Source: Eurosta solidaginis (lineage: Eukaryota; Arthropoda; Insecta; Diptera; Tephritidae). From it: 64,000 nucleotides of DNA. Of this stretch, positions 13,101 through 24,659 are shown piece after piece. The position numbers were made by a program, and so were the translations under genes. The notes beneath the pieces are model-generated. The model ran no database searches, was not told the DNA's origin, and worked only from the letters and a program-made list of their open reading frames with translations. The stretch spans positions 394,211,601 through 394,275,600 of the forward strand of contig NC_090319.1 of the NCBI RefSeq assembly GCF_040869045.1. The letters are read 5' to 3'. Every line of letters begins with the position of its first letter. The stretch's first letter is position 1.

Positions 13101-15230
13101 TTTCTGAAAAGCAAAACTTTCAGTATTATTTCAAATTTTGTTTCGATATTCGGGGGTGATTTTTGAGCTTGGAAAGGGAAAGTTAAGGATGGAAAGTAAC
13201 ACTGTACTACCTTTTACTTGACGATGAGTCTTCGAAAACATTCGTTAAAACATTCGCTTGCTCTATAAAATCAGTATAAGCGTAAGCTGTGATGCGTAAG
13301 TCTGGAAGATGAAGATCAGCTACCGGCCTGAAAGTTTTGTAACCCCTTAAAAATGGTTAACAATGCATACAGGGTGCAAAGTTGAAAATCAACTCAATTA
13401 CAAACCTTTATTGGCACTAATAAATAGGAAAACAAAAATATATGCTCGTGCTTGTTTTCAAGTGAATTATTCACCCAACATGCGTTTTCGATCTTTTTTC
13501 TTCGATTTATGTAAGCCCAAGGCTATACTGTTTTACTAAGTAATGCTTACATTACGCATTAACACTTCAGTAAAAATATGGCAGCAAGTATGTATGTATG
13601 TATGTATTTGTGAGTGAATGTATAAATATAATAAAATAAAGGCCTTTATGCAGGATAACACGAAGAACGGATATAAAATGCTCACACCTTCTAAGCTGAA
13701 TTTATTAAACTCCTACTGAGTCATAATATCCTTTCACTGCGGGGAATCGAGAACATATTCAATCATACATCTTTCCAGAAACTCATTCCATTCAAGTGAA
13801 ATACCTACATTTTAAGCTCTCCTCCCTGCGTACGTCAATATGCGTATTTGTTTATTGGTTGCTTTGTCAATACAATTATTTGAAAATGAAAAATGTGACA
13901 TACTTTCAAGTGTTAAGCATTATTACTTTAAATCAATGTTTAACCCCCAATAAAATATTAAAATATGAATCTGAACGAGGTCATACATGCGTGGATTCAA
14001 CTACAATACATCACGATAAATATACATAATGGACGTATGAACAAACGCAAGAATTTCATTTAACATTGTTGCTAATAATGAAAAGAAATTATTACAGCCG
14101 GATATTGGAAATTTGTGAAAAATTCAACTTCCTTCGATGATTTGAAACAAAATACAAAAAAAAAAAAAAACATTTTGGAAATTAAGTATTCACTCGATTT
14201 TTAACTGTACTTTACCGATACCCACCATATTTATGCACTAATAATATATGAACATTATCAGCTTCCTCATTATTATTCAAATCAATTTTTTTTTCGGCTG
14301 CGCATTTTGTCAATTTAATCCAGATTAGGCAAGCTTTTAAAATTGTCAGTCTGTCAACAGTCACAAACCAAAAACGTCAGCTAAAGCTCAATTGAGGTAT
14401 TGAAAGGTGCATATGTTTTTATGTATTCTATATGTATGTATATTCTATCTGCTTCACACAAAATCTACAGTCAATTATCACCCTTGGGCTGGTTGATATC
14501 TTCATGGAGTTTTTTTGTATTTCAAAATCTAACTTGATTCTTTCATTTGTAATCATCTCCGCGCTTTTCAGTCATTTTTAAGCTGTCAATAATTCATTCA
14601 ATCTGCTTGCGAGTTTTACAAATGGTACCAAAAATTAAACCAAATGAGGCGAATTGAGTAGAACAAACAAAGCCTCGGGCTGTAATGAATAAAGTTACAT
14701 TGCAGTATGAACGTCAGTGCACAGCGAAAAGTAAAAAAAAGAAATTCTGGGACAATATGTTTATTTCCCAGGAGGCGCGAAATACCTACTACAACGAAAT
14801 CATATTTACATACATAGACACTTCATCTATATTTTTATATCCTTGTAAGTCCAAGCTTTGGCTTACTCACACATTTGAAGTTTCGGGCACGCCTTATTAA
14901 TGCTTCAAGTGGGCGTATACTTTACGTGCTTTTGAAAAACTTTTCCTGCAAAATTTGTAGATAATTTGTAGATACTGTGATAATTACAGATTATAAATAC
15001 AAATACAAATATTCAGAGATTAGGCAATACCTTCAAAAGCCTTCAGTACGCTGGAATCCATTTTATAGGCGAGAGAATTTCTATTCATTTAATATCTTGG
15101 TTTTATGAGACAAATTGTTGTTCAGTTGTTTTGATTACTAAGAATTTTAAAGGTGCTCTTCCTTATATATTTCGAAACGTGTGGCAGTATGTGTTATGCT
15201 TTCGATAAAGACACTCCCTAAAGGTTTTGG
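10185..15230. other. Long stretch with no supported gene; weak LTR-like fragments
   Basis: No coding region is supported: open frames are short and AT-driven. Near 11455-11530 there is an LTR-like arrangement (AATAAATGC polyadenylation-like signal with pyrimidine-rich flank), and 12630-12690 shares sequence with the fragment split by the RTE insertion at 47880-47907 and 49731-49790 (shared blocks CCGAAATATATTGGAA and TTTTATTGAC.TCGAGCCAGC), so it is probably a piece of the same dispersed repeat, perhaps an LTR. A TATG microsatellite lies at 13590-13610. The rest is unremarkable. Confidence 0.4.
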
Positions 15231-15239
15231 GGAGTATTA

Positions 15240-15420
15240 TAGATGTTGATGGTGCTTTGCCGGATATATATCCGATACCTTCCGGTAACAAGCACCATTA
15301 TGGTACAAGCCCGAACAACTCGGGAACGATTTCATATGATCACATTGAACCCTTTAGGCCATCCCACCGCACCACTCCCTAGTTACATAAAGCACTTGGG
15401 CCCCCGAGGCTCGCCTGGAT
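15240..15420 (-). repeat. LINE 3' untranslated fragment
   Basis: Matches, with divergence, the repeat at 28917-29122 and 21840-22040: GATGTTGATGGT, GCCGGATATA.ATCCG, GGTAACAAGCACCATTA, AACGATTT.ATATGA, AGGCCATCCC. In the best copy the minus-strand reading ends in ACAACAACAACA, as does the LINE at 19540-21620, so I take it as the minus-strand 3' untranslated end of a related LINE. Confidence 0.5.
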
Positions 15421-15426
15421 TTGGAT

Positions 15427-15491
15427 AAGCAGTAAACTGGTTTCGAACCGACGTGCCACTGATTCTACCTACTGAGCTATCACATCTTTGT
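15427..15491 (-). repeat. tRNA-like sequence (SINE head or tRNA pseudogene)
   Basis: Read on the minus strand, there is an A-box-like TAGCTCAGTAGG followed about 33 bp later by a good B box, GGTTCGAAACC, both RNA polymerase III promoter elements of tRNA genes. The stems do not close well: the D stem GCTC faces GAAT and the T stem GTCGG faces CCAGT. I read it as a tRNA-derived SINE head or a decayed tRNA, not a functional tRNA gene. Confidence 0.45.
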
Positions 15492-15494
15492 AAG

Positions 15495-16105
15495 AAAACA
15501 TATAATACCTTATATGTAAAACAAAATGTTTCGAAAAAGAATCTATGACTTGCAGCAGTTTTCACAAATGAAATTTTTTATTATTAAATTTTCAGCATCA
15601 AGTTTAAACTCTTGCTTTACAATCAGACGTGTATACAAGCTTCTATTTTTAGATTTTTGATACTTTTCTTTCACACAAGTTCCTTTTTATAGATTTTGAA
15701 AACAATTTTGGTTTTGTTTTTAAACCATTTTAAGATTTTATACTTATTGTTTAAATGCCGAAACCGAGTAAAATTACAAAGCACAGTAGTAAATTGAGAG
15801 GTTTCAATTTTGGTATAAAAAAGCTTAAAAAGTGGCTTAAACCAATGAATGGTTTAAAATTAAGGCTCAAATTTCTAACCGTGTACACAACCCCATGAAA
15901 CATTTGGGTATTTTGCTCGCCTCTTACGACAGGCATACTCGTACCTGCCGGGGGTATATTCTAAGCACCCTAACCCAGTGGGTGTTTGACACAGCTTTCG
16001 ATGAGATGATCGATGACTACCTATAGCAGCTTTAGCTTAATTAATATAAGCTGTAGCTGTTGTTATCATCTTTTTGGGGGGAACCTTTTTCAAACCACAG
16101 TCAGC
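15495..16105. other. Intergenic stretch with no recognised gene
   Basis: AT-rich, no supported coding region, no recognised repeat. Confidence 0.4.
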
Positions 16106-16109
16106 AAAT

Positions 16110-16260
16110 TGTTTAGCTTCTGGCAACTGTGTCAATTGCGATAAGAAAGTCATGTGAACGTACAGCGTGCGGTGGTTTACACTCAATTCAAATGCCGCTT
16201 TGTGTTAATTAGCTTATATCGAGTTTCATTCCAAAAAATATAAAACGTGGATACAACTAT
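16110..16260 (+). repeat. Dispersed repeat, copy 1
   Basis: Shares a run of blocks in the same order with 22672-22862: TTAGCTTCT.GCAACTGT, GTGCGGTGGTTTACACT.AA, TTCAAATG.CGCTTTGT, then GAGTTTCATTC. The nature of the repeat is unknown. The second copy has an extra ~45 bp. Confidence 0.6.
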
Positions 16261-16959
16261 AATATGCAGTATTTTCAGGAGCACCTGTAGTCATAAATTT
16301 ATCTAATTACCTACCCTACAGAAAATGCGATTAGGGCGGCATGCGTCTATAATTAGTTGCATGGATTGAACGGAATAAACTGTTCTCTTTTCTTCGAGTG
16401 CGAAGAGACTAAGGGACCTCGTTTTTTATCACATAGATCTTCTTTTTTATTACTCTACTACTTACTCCCACTCCCCCTCCAGCTCGACCCCCAACCATAA
16501 ATGGAATCTCTACTATTATAAATGTTAGTTAGACACCTTCTTGCGGAGATAACCCGATATTAAAGTTTCCTAATAGGAGGCGTGACAATTTCAAACTTTT
16601 TCCCCAAAACCATCGTTGAGCCGTAATGAACGAAGCAAAAAAAATTATCGGAATCGTTCAAGGCGTGTTTTAGTTTTCGCAAGACTGACGCGCAGCAATT
16701 CATTTTTATATATATTGGATTATTTTTTATAAGAAAAACTGAAAACCAATTTTTGATAGGGCTAAAGCTTTCTAATTAATTGATAAATATTTTCAAGCAG
16801 ATTGAAACAAGAGTCCTCAATTGCGCCTAAACTGCGTTAGTGCAGGCTAATTGCTGCCCAATTATTCCGGATGAAAAGGTGTTTGGGATGACTCTCTTTA
16901 GAGGTTAGTAGCACAATATTTTGCAGGGTAATATATTTTTCTCTCATGTGTATTGTTGG

Positions 16960-17430
16960 TTGGTTATTGTTTTAGTTATTGCAATATGTATGCCGAATAG
17001 AGTAATCATTGGACGTCTGCTTCGTGAACAGCTTTTCAACATCTCAAACCTTCTTTGTGCCTCTGAGGATGAATCCAGTACACACAAGTTAGGCATTCCG
17101 TTGACGATGGTATGATCAATTTGGTTTTGTGTTCTTTGAAGAGACGACCGTCAAATACATATCTTGATGAATCCTTTTATACTACCTCATATGACCATAT
17201 TACAGCCCAACATCGGTTGAGGGATGTTATATTGTGGAGCTAAGTTTTCTTCCTGTGGGACAGAAATCACCTTTGTGCTTAGCTTCTTAATAGTGCTAAA
17301 TTCGACCAGCATTATTTTGAGGTCATGATGGTAAAGTCATTGAATGCGTTTTCTAGTTTCTTATAGAAAGAGTGTCTTGAAGAACTCCGCCTTGATTCTG
17401 ATCATGGGCAGTCAACGCATTAAAAGAGTC
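16960..17430 (-). pseudogene. Decayed LINE endonuclease domain, probable
   Basis: On the minus strand a short reading gives RTQNQIDHTIVNG (about 17080-17125), which fits the NQIDH box of the apurinic-type endonuclease of LINEs. Just upstream, IHQDMYLT aligns with the IHKxTW segment that normally precedes it, and a further piece reads RKLENAFNDFTIM. Every piece is in a different frame, so the copy is badly decayed. The evidence is short motifs only. Confidence 0.4.
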
Positions 17431-17559
17431 CGGAAATTTCACTTACATACGCTTAAAACATTTTCCTTTAAACTTAATGAAGTCTTGATCCGATGCCTGA
17501 TTTTCATTGGATTTCGAATTGGTTTTTACGTGGCAGTTAGCAAGACCAGCGCGCAACCC

Positions 17560-18010
17560 GGACAGCATATTTTTAAGCAGAGCCGTTTCGAGACCGGTGC
17601 AAGCGGTGCGGTGCACCAGGGCCCCCACTCCGGGGGCTCCCAAACCCCCGAGTCGCAAAATTTTCACCGAAAAATATATGAAAAGTAGAAAAAACTTTTC
17701 TAGAATGCAAGACACAAGAAACTCACAATATGTGCAAGAAAATTTGAAGTTATAATATTTTTGAGATTTTACATTGAGTATTAGTCATTCATTTACTTGT
17801 CAAATGTAGTGATATACGAATATTTATTTTTGTGTAACGCTAATCGTTTGTGTGTAGTACGACAATTTGGCTGTAAAAAATTATGTAACATAATATAAAA
17901 ATGCAACATAATATAAAAATATCTTACAAGCAAAACCTTTTGTGCCGTATAGCCCCTTTTTTTGGAAAAAGGGGCTCCTGTGAATTTTGCACAAGGGCGC
18001 CCACGACCTC
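17560..18010. repeat. GC-rich patches, possibly a non-coding transposon remnant
   Basis: Two unusually GC-rich patches stand out from the AT-rich surroundings: 17595-17655 (GGGCCCCCACTCCGGGGGCT) and 17950-18020 (a hairpin-like CCCCTTTTTTT..AAAAAGGGGC followed by GGGCGCCC). Similar GGGCC/CCCCGG sequence occurs at 53745-53820. This pattern would suit the terminal parts of a hAT-like or other DNA transposon, but I see no transposase or defined ends. Confidence 0.3.
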
Positions 18011-18452
18011 CGATACGGCCCTATTGTTAAGTAATTATCCTCACACCCGCTTGTAGCCTCAGGGGGCCCTTAAGCTGAGTATTTCGCAGTGCTCTCAGTT
18101 TCCCTCCTTCTAGCGCCTCACGTTGTCCAGAATTTACGAACGGGGACGTAAGTGTCGTTTTCTTGGAACTGCTTGCCCAGCGGTACAACCGCACCCCATA
18201 ACACTCCACAAAAGCAAACTTACAGATTATTTTTCTTATAAATGCTTTTTTAATATGCTCGTAAGTATTTTTTTTATGTCTGTATGTACAGTGTGACACA
18301 CAACATTATGAAAAAATCTGATGAATGAAATGATAACGAAAAGAAATAAAAACCATTGCATTATCAGCTTGTGCCATGTACATACATACATACATACATA
18401 CGTAAATAAACTTTAGAGTGTAAAATCACACAGAAATAAATGACCGATGACT

Positions 18453-18462
18453 GTGATTCCCC
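18453..18462 (-). promoter_or_regulatory. kappaB-like site upstream of cecropin 1
   Basis: GTGATTCCCC on the plus strand (GGGGAATCAC on the other), 79 bp upstream of the TATA box. The same site occurs upstream of cecropin 4 and, with one change, cecropin 2. It matches most of the NF-kappaB/Relish type consensus GGGRNNYYCC. A GATA-type motif (TTATCAGC) lies about 90 bp further upstream near 18361. Binding by Rel-family immune factors is inferred. Confidence 0.6.
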
Positions 18463-18540
18463 GTACCGTATCACAAAGAATATATTCGCTACGCTTACAG
18501 CATGGGCTTAGAGGTTCGTAGACACGCGAATCTCTGCTCC

Positions 18541-18580
18541 TATAAAAGCAATCGGCGTCAAAAGATTGTCGTCAAACTCA
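18541..18580 (+). promoter_or_regulatory. Core promoter of cecropin 1
   Basis: TATAAAAG at 18541-18548, then a start-site motif TCAAACTCAC about 31 bp downstream that is conserved in cecropins 2 and 4. Transcription probably starts near 18572, leaving a leader of about 120 bases. Confidence 0.7.
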
Positions 18581-18691
18581 CTTGTAGCGCCTGAATAAGA
18601 GCAAGAGTCGTACCTTAAGATCAATCAAACGGAACTTTAATTGCATCACAAAAAATTAAAGAAATAAAAATATATACATAAATATATAAAT

Positions 18692-18975
18692 ATGAACTTC
18701 AATAAAGTTTTTTTCTTATTGGCTGTTGTGCTTGCCATTTTCGCCGGACAAACTGAAGCGGGTTGGCTGAAGAAGATTGGAAAGAAAATTGTTAGTATTT
18801 TTCACACACTCATTATTTTTGTCTCCTCAAAAACCAACCTTAGCAACTTATATTTGTAATATTTTTTAATTTTTCTTTATAGGAACGCGTTGGTCAGCAC
18901 ACAAGAGATGCCACCATTCAAGGGCTTGGGGTAGCTCAACAAGCAGCCAATGTTGCAGCCACTGCAAGGGGCTAG
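18692..18975 (+). CDS. Cec: Cecropin 1 (secreted antimicrobial peptide)
   Basis: Two exons, 18692-18790 and 18883-18975, with a 92 bp intron (donor GTTAGT, acceptor TTTATAG). The product is 63 residues: a 23-residue signal peptide ([20 protein letters not shown], then TEA) cut before GWLKK, and a 40-residue mature peptide with a basic N-terminal helix ([20 protein letters not shown]) and a small, hydrophobic C-terminal helix ([13 protein letters not shown]). The final Gly is the usual donor for C-terminal amidation. Family knowledge: cecropins are made by fat body and haemocytes, secreted to the haemolymph and disrupt bacterial membranes. The intron sits after the tenth mature residue, as in Drosophila cecropins, and as I recall it the mature part differs from Drosophila cecropin A only at position 27 (Val here). 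An AATAAA signal is at 19133-19138. Confidence 0.95.
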
Positions 18976-19132
18976 AGCTTATTTGCTGATACTAAACGCT
19001 TTCGGGCTGTATCCATCATATTTCCTGTACCTAGTGCATTTATTATTATCAATATTTCCTTATTAATTTTACCATCAATACATTCATGTTTGTAAGAATT
19101 TAGAAATGTAAATAATTTAAATCTTAATTTAA

Positions 19133-19138
19133 AATAAA
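19133..19138 (+). terminator. Polyadenylation signal of cecropin 1
   Basis: AATAAA about 160 bp after the stop codon, followed by GTGAACTCAC; the first canonical signal downstream of the gene. Confidence 0.6.
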
Positions 19139-19539
19139 GTGAACTCACTTATTCAATTAAATTTCAATGGAGAACGTGATGATTTATTGAAAAGGAATAA
19201 TTTTTGGGGTTTGAGTCAGCCCAGGATATTCCGAGGAATAACAACCCGGGTCAAGCACTAAATTTTTGTTAGCCCTACATTCGGCTGCTGCTTAACTGTG
19301 TTCGGGTTAATTAGCAAGTTTTACTATTTTTTTCATTTCACTTTAAAAAATGAATTGTTTATTATCCCTCGGTATACAGGGTTAAAACGTGCGTTACAAA
19401 ACATTTGGATCCGCCAATTTGCTGAAAAAAAAACTATAAGGCCTGTACATAACAAATTTAAAGAGAAGCTCGACCTTAGACTCGCATGTTTATAAGATAT
19501 TAGGGAGGCACAGTGGCTGCGACCTAGGACGACGTTTGA

Positions 19540-21620
19540 GGTTGTAACCTCTCTACCGGTGTAGGTAAACTTTGGTCCACCGTAAAGTCCCTATCGAATC
19601 CGACTAAGCACAAAGACAAAGTTTCCATCGCCTTTGGCGATAAGGTGCTGTCGGATGCGAAAAAATGCGCGAGCGCTTTCTGCCGACAATATATAATGCA
19701 TCCTACGGTCGACAAAGATATACGGAGAGCCAATAGACACGCACATAAACACAAATTCAGCGCGTCACCAATCACCATCACCGCTAGAGAGGTTGAGGAC
19801 GCCATTGGTCGCACTAAACCATCCAAAGCAGTGGGCCCAGACGGCATAGCCATGCCGATGCTTAAAAACCTAGGGAAAGAGGGTTTCAAATATTTAGCGC
19901 ATGTCTTCAACCTGTCTCTCTCCACCTTTGCCATACCCGAGAAATGGAAAATGGCCAAGGTGGTCCCGCTACTAAAGCCTGGGAAACCAGCTAACGTAGG
20001 TGAGTCATATCGTCCGATATCTCTCCTATCGCCAGTGGCAAAGACGCTTGAAGCCATTTTGCTCCCTTATTTCCAAGCACATTGCTAGCCCCTCATCAGC
20101 ATGGCTTCAGAAAACTCCATAGCACTACCTCCGCGCTAAATGTCATTAGCCCCCAGATAAATTGCGGTTTGAATCAATACCCCCACCATAGAACAGTACT
20201 CGTAGCGCTAGACCTATCAAAAGCCTTTGATACGGTCAACCATGGCTCATTACTGCAAGACCTGGAAGGGTCTACCCTTCCCCCATGTCTTAAAAGGTGG
20301 ACCGCAAATTATCTGGGTGGTCGGCAGGCATCGGTGCAATTCAGAAACGAAACATCAAAACCAAGGAGAATTAAAAAAGGGGTGCCACAGGGTGGTGTCC
20401 TATCCCCACTTTTGTTTAATTTCTACATATCTAAGCTACCTTCACCACCGGAAGGAGTCACAATCGTTTCCTACGCCGATGACTGCACAATAATGGCCAC
20501 AGGCCCAGGCCCAGAGATCGATGAGCTATGCAATAAAATACACGGATGTCTCCCTGATATCTCCAGTTTTTTCGCCTCGCGAAACCTGGCATTGTCACCG
20601 ACTAAATCTTCCGCGACCTTATTTACAACATGGACGCCCCAAATGTCGACCATATTGAACATCCACGTAGATGGCACTACGCTACCGACTGTCCTACACC
20701 CCAAAATCTTGGGTGTGACGTTTGATCAGGATCTACATCTTGGTGAGCACGCAGCCGCAATTGTTCCGAGAATTCAGAGCCGTAACAAAATCCTCAAATC
20801 CCTCGCTGGCAGCACCTGGGGAAAAGATAAAGAAACGCTCATGACTACATACAAAGCAATTAGCCAGCCGATTACGTGCTACGCGTCACCCATATGGTCG
20901 CCAAGCCTAAAAACTTCCCACTGGAAGAAACTACAGGCCTGCCAAAATACTGCTCTCAGAATCGCCACGGGCTGTCTTCTTATGTCCCCAGAACACCATC
21001 TGCATAATGAGGCGAGAATACTCTCCATCAGGGAGAGAAATGAGATGCTGACCAAACAGTTTCTGTTGAATACCCAGAAACCTGGGCATCCCAACAGACA
21101 TCTGATTGACGAACCAGCACCGCCTAGGGGCCTAAGGAGTCATCTCCGTAAGCATTTTGAGGAAATACGGCACCTGAGAACCCAGCCGTATGAAGCGAAA
21201 AAACACAAGCAGGTCCTTGGTGAACTCCATAGACAGGCGTCGGACCTTTATGTCGGGAATTGCCCGGTGAATCCAGTACTTGAAGAAAAATATCCAGAAC
21301 TCGCGGAAGAGGAACGCATACTCCCCAGGGAAACGCGTGTCACTCTTGCTCAACTTCGTTCTGGATACTGTAACAGGTTAAACTCTTACCTATCCAGAAT
21401 CAACCCCGACATACAAAATGTATGCCCCGCTTGCAATGTGTCCCCACATGACACCAACCATCTCTTTAATTGTAATGTGGAACCAACGCCTCTAACACCC
21501 CTTTCCTTATGGTCCACCCCTGTTGAAACGGCAAGTTTCCTTGGACTCCCGTTAGAGGATATTGATGACAATTTGTGATCGGTCGCGGCTATTAGGTGGG
21601 GCAAGCATTGCTACAACAAC
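19540..21620 (+). pseudogene. Jockey-type LINE, 5'-truncated ORF2 with one frameshift
   Basis: The plus-strand frame opens near 19540 (before the first ATG at 19645), runs to 20088, and continues in a second frame from 20082 to 21578. The first part has the reverse transcriptase start (AVGPDGIAMPMLKNL, then PISLLSPVAKTLE). The second, 498 codons, has ALDLSKAFDTVNH (residues 42-54), KKGVPQGGVLSPLLFN (98-113), the catalytic SYADD box (130-134), and a C-terminal cysteine cluster CPACNVSPHDTNHLFNC. A single-base shift near 20085 separates them. The endonuclease and ORF1 are missing. The 3' end falls in CTACAACAACAACAC near 21615, a short tandem tail typical of such elements. Apart from the one shift the domain is well kept, so the insertion is fairly recent. 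Confidence 0.88.
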
Positions 21621-21839
21621 AACACGACGTTTAATGCGATATCAAACCGGATATGCTAAAACAAGCGAAATTTATGATTATCCTCTATAGATCTACCAAC
21701 AGAGCTATGTGGATCTAAATATTATTCCGCCCTTGGGTCACTTTGATTTTCGATGTTGGTTAGTTTTTAATTTCCTTCCGTTGAACCTTCCATATCAACT
21801 GATCAGCCATCTTCTTCTCTCCTTCTTGAAGCGATAAAG

Positions 21840-22040
21840 AGACTTCCCAAGGTTTTGTGGAGCTTTATGGCCCTTTGCTGGCTATTGGCCCGGTATTTTC
21901 CGGAATATAGCACCATTACAGCACTAGCCCAAATATTTTTGGAACGATTTGATGCGAACACGTTGGACCTTCTAAGTCATTCAATACCATCCTTCTGTTA
22001 GTAACTTGGGGTCGCCAGAACCTCACCTGCTGAAAAGACA
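21840..22040 (-). repeat. LINE 3' untranslated fragment
   Basis: Another diverged copy of the repeat at 28917-29122 (blocks TGGCCCGGTATTTTCCGG, AGCACCATTA, GGAACGATTTGATG, AACTTGGGGTCGCCAGAACC). Probably the minus-strand 3' end of a LINE. Confidence 0.5.
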
Positions 22041-22044
22041 GTCT

Positions 22045-22670
22045 TCGTCGATAGGCGAGGTGGACAATTGGGTCGGAGAAGCTATAAATTGTGCAGGCAA
22101 CCCTATGACAGAGTTGCCCTACACAATGAATATTTCTAGAGTGTCGATTAATGTTGTTTAAAATTGCTTGCATGTATAAGTAACTTTTAGTCAGAGTGGA
22201 GCGCAGTTAGCGCTTTTGTTGCTATCTAACTGTCAAATAAGATAGGTACGCTTTCCAGTTATGTTCCTATCCTCAAGTGATTCCTAGGGCTGCCAAATAA
22301 CGATAACTTCTACTGGAAACTCACTACAATATGATGGAAGTTTTAAGGTACTAGGGTACTATTTGCTAGGACTGCCGGTCGTGGTATTTACTTTCTGTAA
22401 AGTACATTAAATACATTTCACAAATAACGCAAAAAAGAAATAAAACGTTGAGGTTCAGGAACGTCGTCATTACAGAGCACTGCATTCTGACGTCACAAGG
22501 CAGTGCGGGTTGCCGAGAAAAGTAAACATGTCATGCTGAAATTCTAAGCTCAAGCTTTCATTCACCATTGTTCCTGTACTTTCAAAAATGTTGTCGAAGC
22601 TCTACTGTCGTTGTGCACCCCCGCAATTGACACATTCACTCTAAGTAAGGTCTTTATTGACTGCAAAATA
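22045..22670. other. Intergenic stretch with no recognised gene
   Basis: No supported coding region or named repeat. Confidence 0.4.
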
Positions 22671-22671
22671 A

Positions 22672-22862
22672 ATTAGCTTCTAGCAACTGTTACAGCTTTG
22701 TGACAAATGTCGCGAGAGTGTGCGGTGTGCGGTGGTTTACACTAAATTCAAATGTCGCTTTGTTTTACTTAGCTTGAACGATGCTTCATCAAAATACAAT
22801 CAGCAATAAAAATCCCAATTTACAAAGCCGAGTTTCATTCATAAAAATATCAAACGTGATTA
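22672..22862 (+). repeat. Dispersed repeat, copy 2
   Basis: Partner of 16110-16260. It contains the same GTGCGGTGGTTTACACTAAA and GAGTTTCATTC blocks with an insertion of about 45 bp between them. Confidence 0.6.
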
Positions 22863-22864
22863 AG

Positions 22865-23445
22865 ACAATAAAAAGATCTTCTTTAGATGCACGTACATTC
22901 ATACACATAGAGTACATATATTAACATGTTTGTATGTAGGTTTGTACCTAAATTTGTAATTTACTAATTGTTCTCCACATGTTCGCATTTGGTATTGTCA
23001 TTATGATTGCTATATTTATTGTTATTATTATCAATGTTGATGATTTCAAAATTGATTGCAATTTAGATTAATGATCGTCAGTCGATCAAACAAAATGAAA
23101 AACTTATTGGCAAGCTGTCATACTTTTTAATATTCGGTACTTTTTTATGAAAATTGAGCTTCTGTGGTTATTCAAATCACAAAAAGTACCAACATCTGCT
23201 GTTTTATTGCAAGTAATTCAATTAATGTTTCTCATATCTGAATTAAATATGTAACTTGAAGATTTATAAGTCCTTTAATCTGAAGCATCTCTAATTGGCC
23301 CTAGAAAAATTTATTAGCTATGTGTACAAATAAGACACAAATCAACAAATTCTTAAATCAATATTTGCAAATACACTGGATTTATATGTACGTGTAAATA
23401 TGCGAATGTAATGAATGAATGCAAAACTCTTTGAAAACCCATTTT
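22865..23445. other. AT-rich stretch with no recognised gene
   Basis: No gene or repeat recognised; ends where a DINE-1-like element begins. Confidence 0.4.
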
Positions 23446-24656
23446 TATACTCAGCTGAGCAGAGCTCACAGAGTATATTAATTTTGTTCGTATAACGGTA
23501 CCCTGTAACGGCAGATCGCTATTTAAAATGAACGAAATCGGACTATAACCACGCCCACTTTTTCAATATCGAAAATTCCAAGGACGGATAAAGCGGTGGA
23601 ACTTGGTAGGTGCGTTGATCTTATGGCGCAGAATAGAAAATTAGTAAAATTTTGCACAATGGGCATGGCACGGCCCACATTTAAAAGAAGGTAATACATA
23701 AATAAAAAAAAAAATTTCAAAATGGGCGTGGCTCCGCCTTTTTTCATTTAATTTGTTTAGAATGCTTTTAATGCCATAAGTCGAACAAAATTTACCATAG
23801 CTTCTATGACGACAACTGTTTTCTGTGAAAATGGGCGAAATCGGTTTGAAGCCACGCCCAGTTTTTATATACTGCCGACCGTCTGTCCTTCCGCTCGGCC
23901 ATTAACACGATAACTTGACCAAAAATTCATAGTTCTTTACTAAAGTTAGTTCACGTACTTATCTGAACTCACTTTATATTGGTATTAAAAATGGGCGAAA
24001 TCCGACTATGACCACGCCGACTTTTTCGATATCGAAAATTTCGAAAAATTAAAAAAATGCCATAATTCTTTACCAAATATGAAAAAAGGGATGAAACATG
24101 GTAACTGGATTGGTTTATTGACGCAAAATGTAACCTTAGAAAAAACTTTGTAAAATGGGCGTGACACCTACCATATTAAGTAGAAGAAATGAAAAAGTTC
24201 TGCAGGGCGAAATCCAAAGCCCTTGGAGTCATGACAGGAATACTGTTCATGGTATTATATATATAAAGAGATTAGCGGTACCCGACATATGATGTTCTGG
24301 GTCACCCTGGTCCGATATCTTTAAAACACCTTCACATATACAACTAAGGTTCATACCCTTTTAAAACCCTCATTAATACCCTTAATTTGATACCCATATC
24401 GTACAAACACATTCTAGAGTCACCCCTGGTCCACCTTTATGGCGATATCCCGAAATGGCGTCCACATATAGAACTAAGCCCACGCCATTTTGAAATACTA
24501 ATTAACACCTTTCATTTGATACACATGTCATACAAACACATTTCAGGGTTACCCTAGGTTCATTTCCCTACATGGTGATTTTCTCTTATTTTGTCTCCAA
24601 AGCTCTCAGCTGAGTATGTAATGTTCGGTTACACCCGAACTTAGCCTTCCTTACTT
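23446..24656 (+). mobile_element. DINE-1/INE-1-like (Helentron-type) non-autonomous element, copy A
   Basis: The element starts TATACTCAGCTGAGCAGAGC and the first 30 bases form an inverted repeat (TATACTC...GAGTATA). It then carries the 'accacgcccac' and 'ggcgtggc' blocks typical of this repeat class. It ends with a reverse copy of the start (GCTCTCAGCTGAGTATG), a hairpin (GTTCGG TTACAC CCGAAC) and CTTACTTATTTT. It holds only two or three degenerate 128 bp monomers (24270-24590) and lacks the usual GTCC microsatellite. It codes for nothing. Rolling-circle (Helentron) ancestry is inferred from structure, compared with Drosophila INE-1/DINE-1. Confidence 0.75.
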
Positions 24657-24659
24657 ATT

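Noticed and set aside
15427..15491. Functional tRNA gene on the minus strand
   Set aside because: A and B boxes are present, but the D and T stems do not pair; more likely a SINE head or tRNA pseudogene.
17344..17755. Overlapping frames of 80-115 codons on both strands
   Set aside because: Created by a GC-rich repeat patch; no coherent protein motif.
20227..21604. Several other frames within the jockey LINE
   Set aside because: They are shadows of the reverse transcriptase frame, explained by its codon bias.
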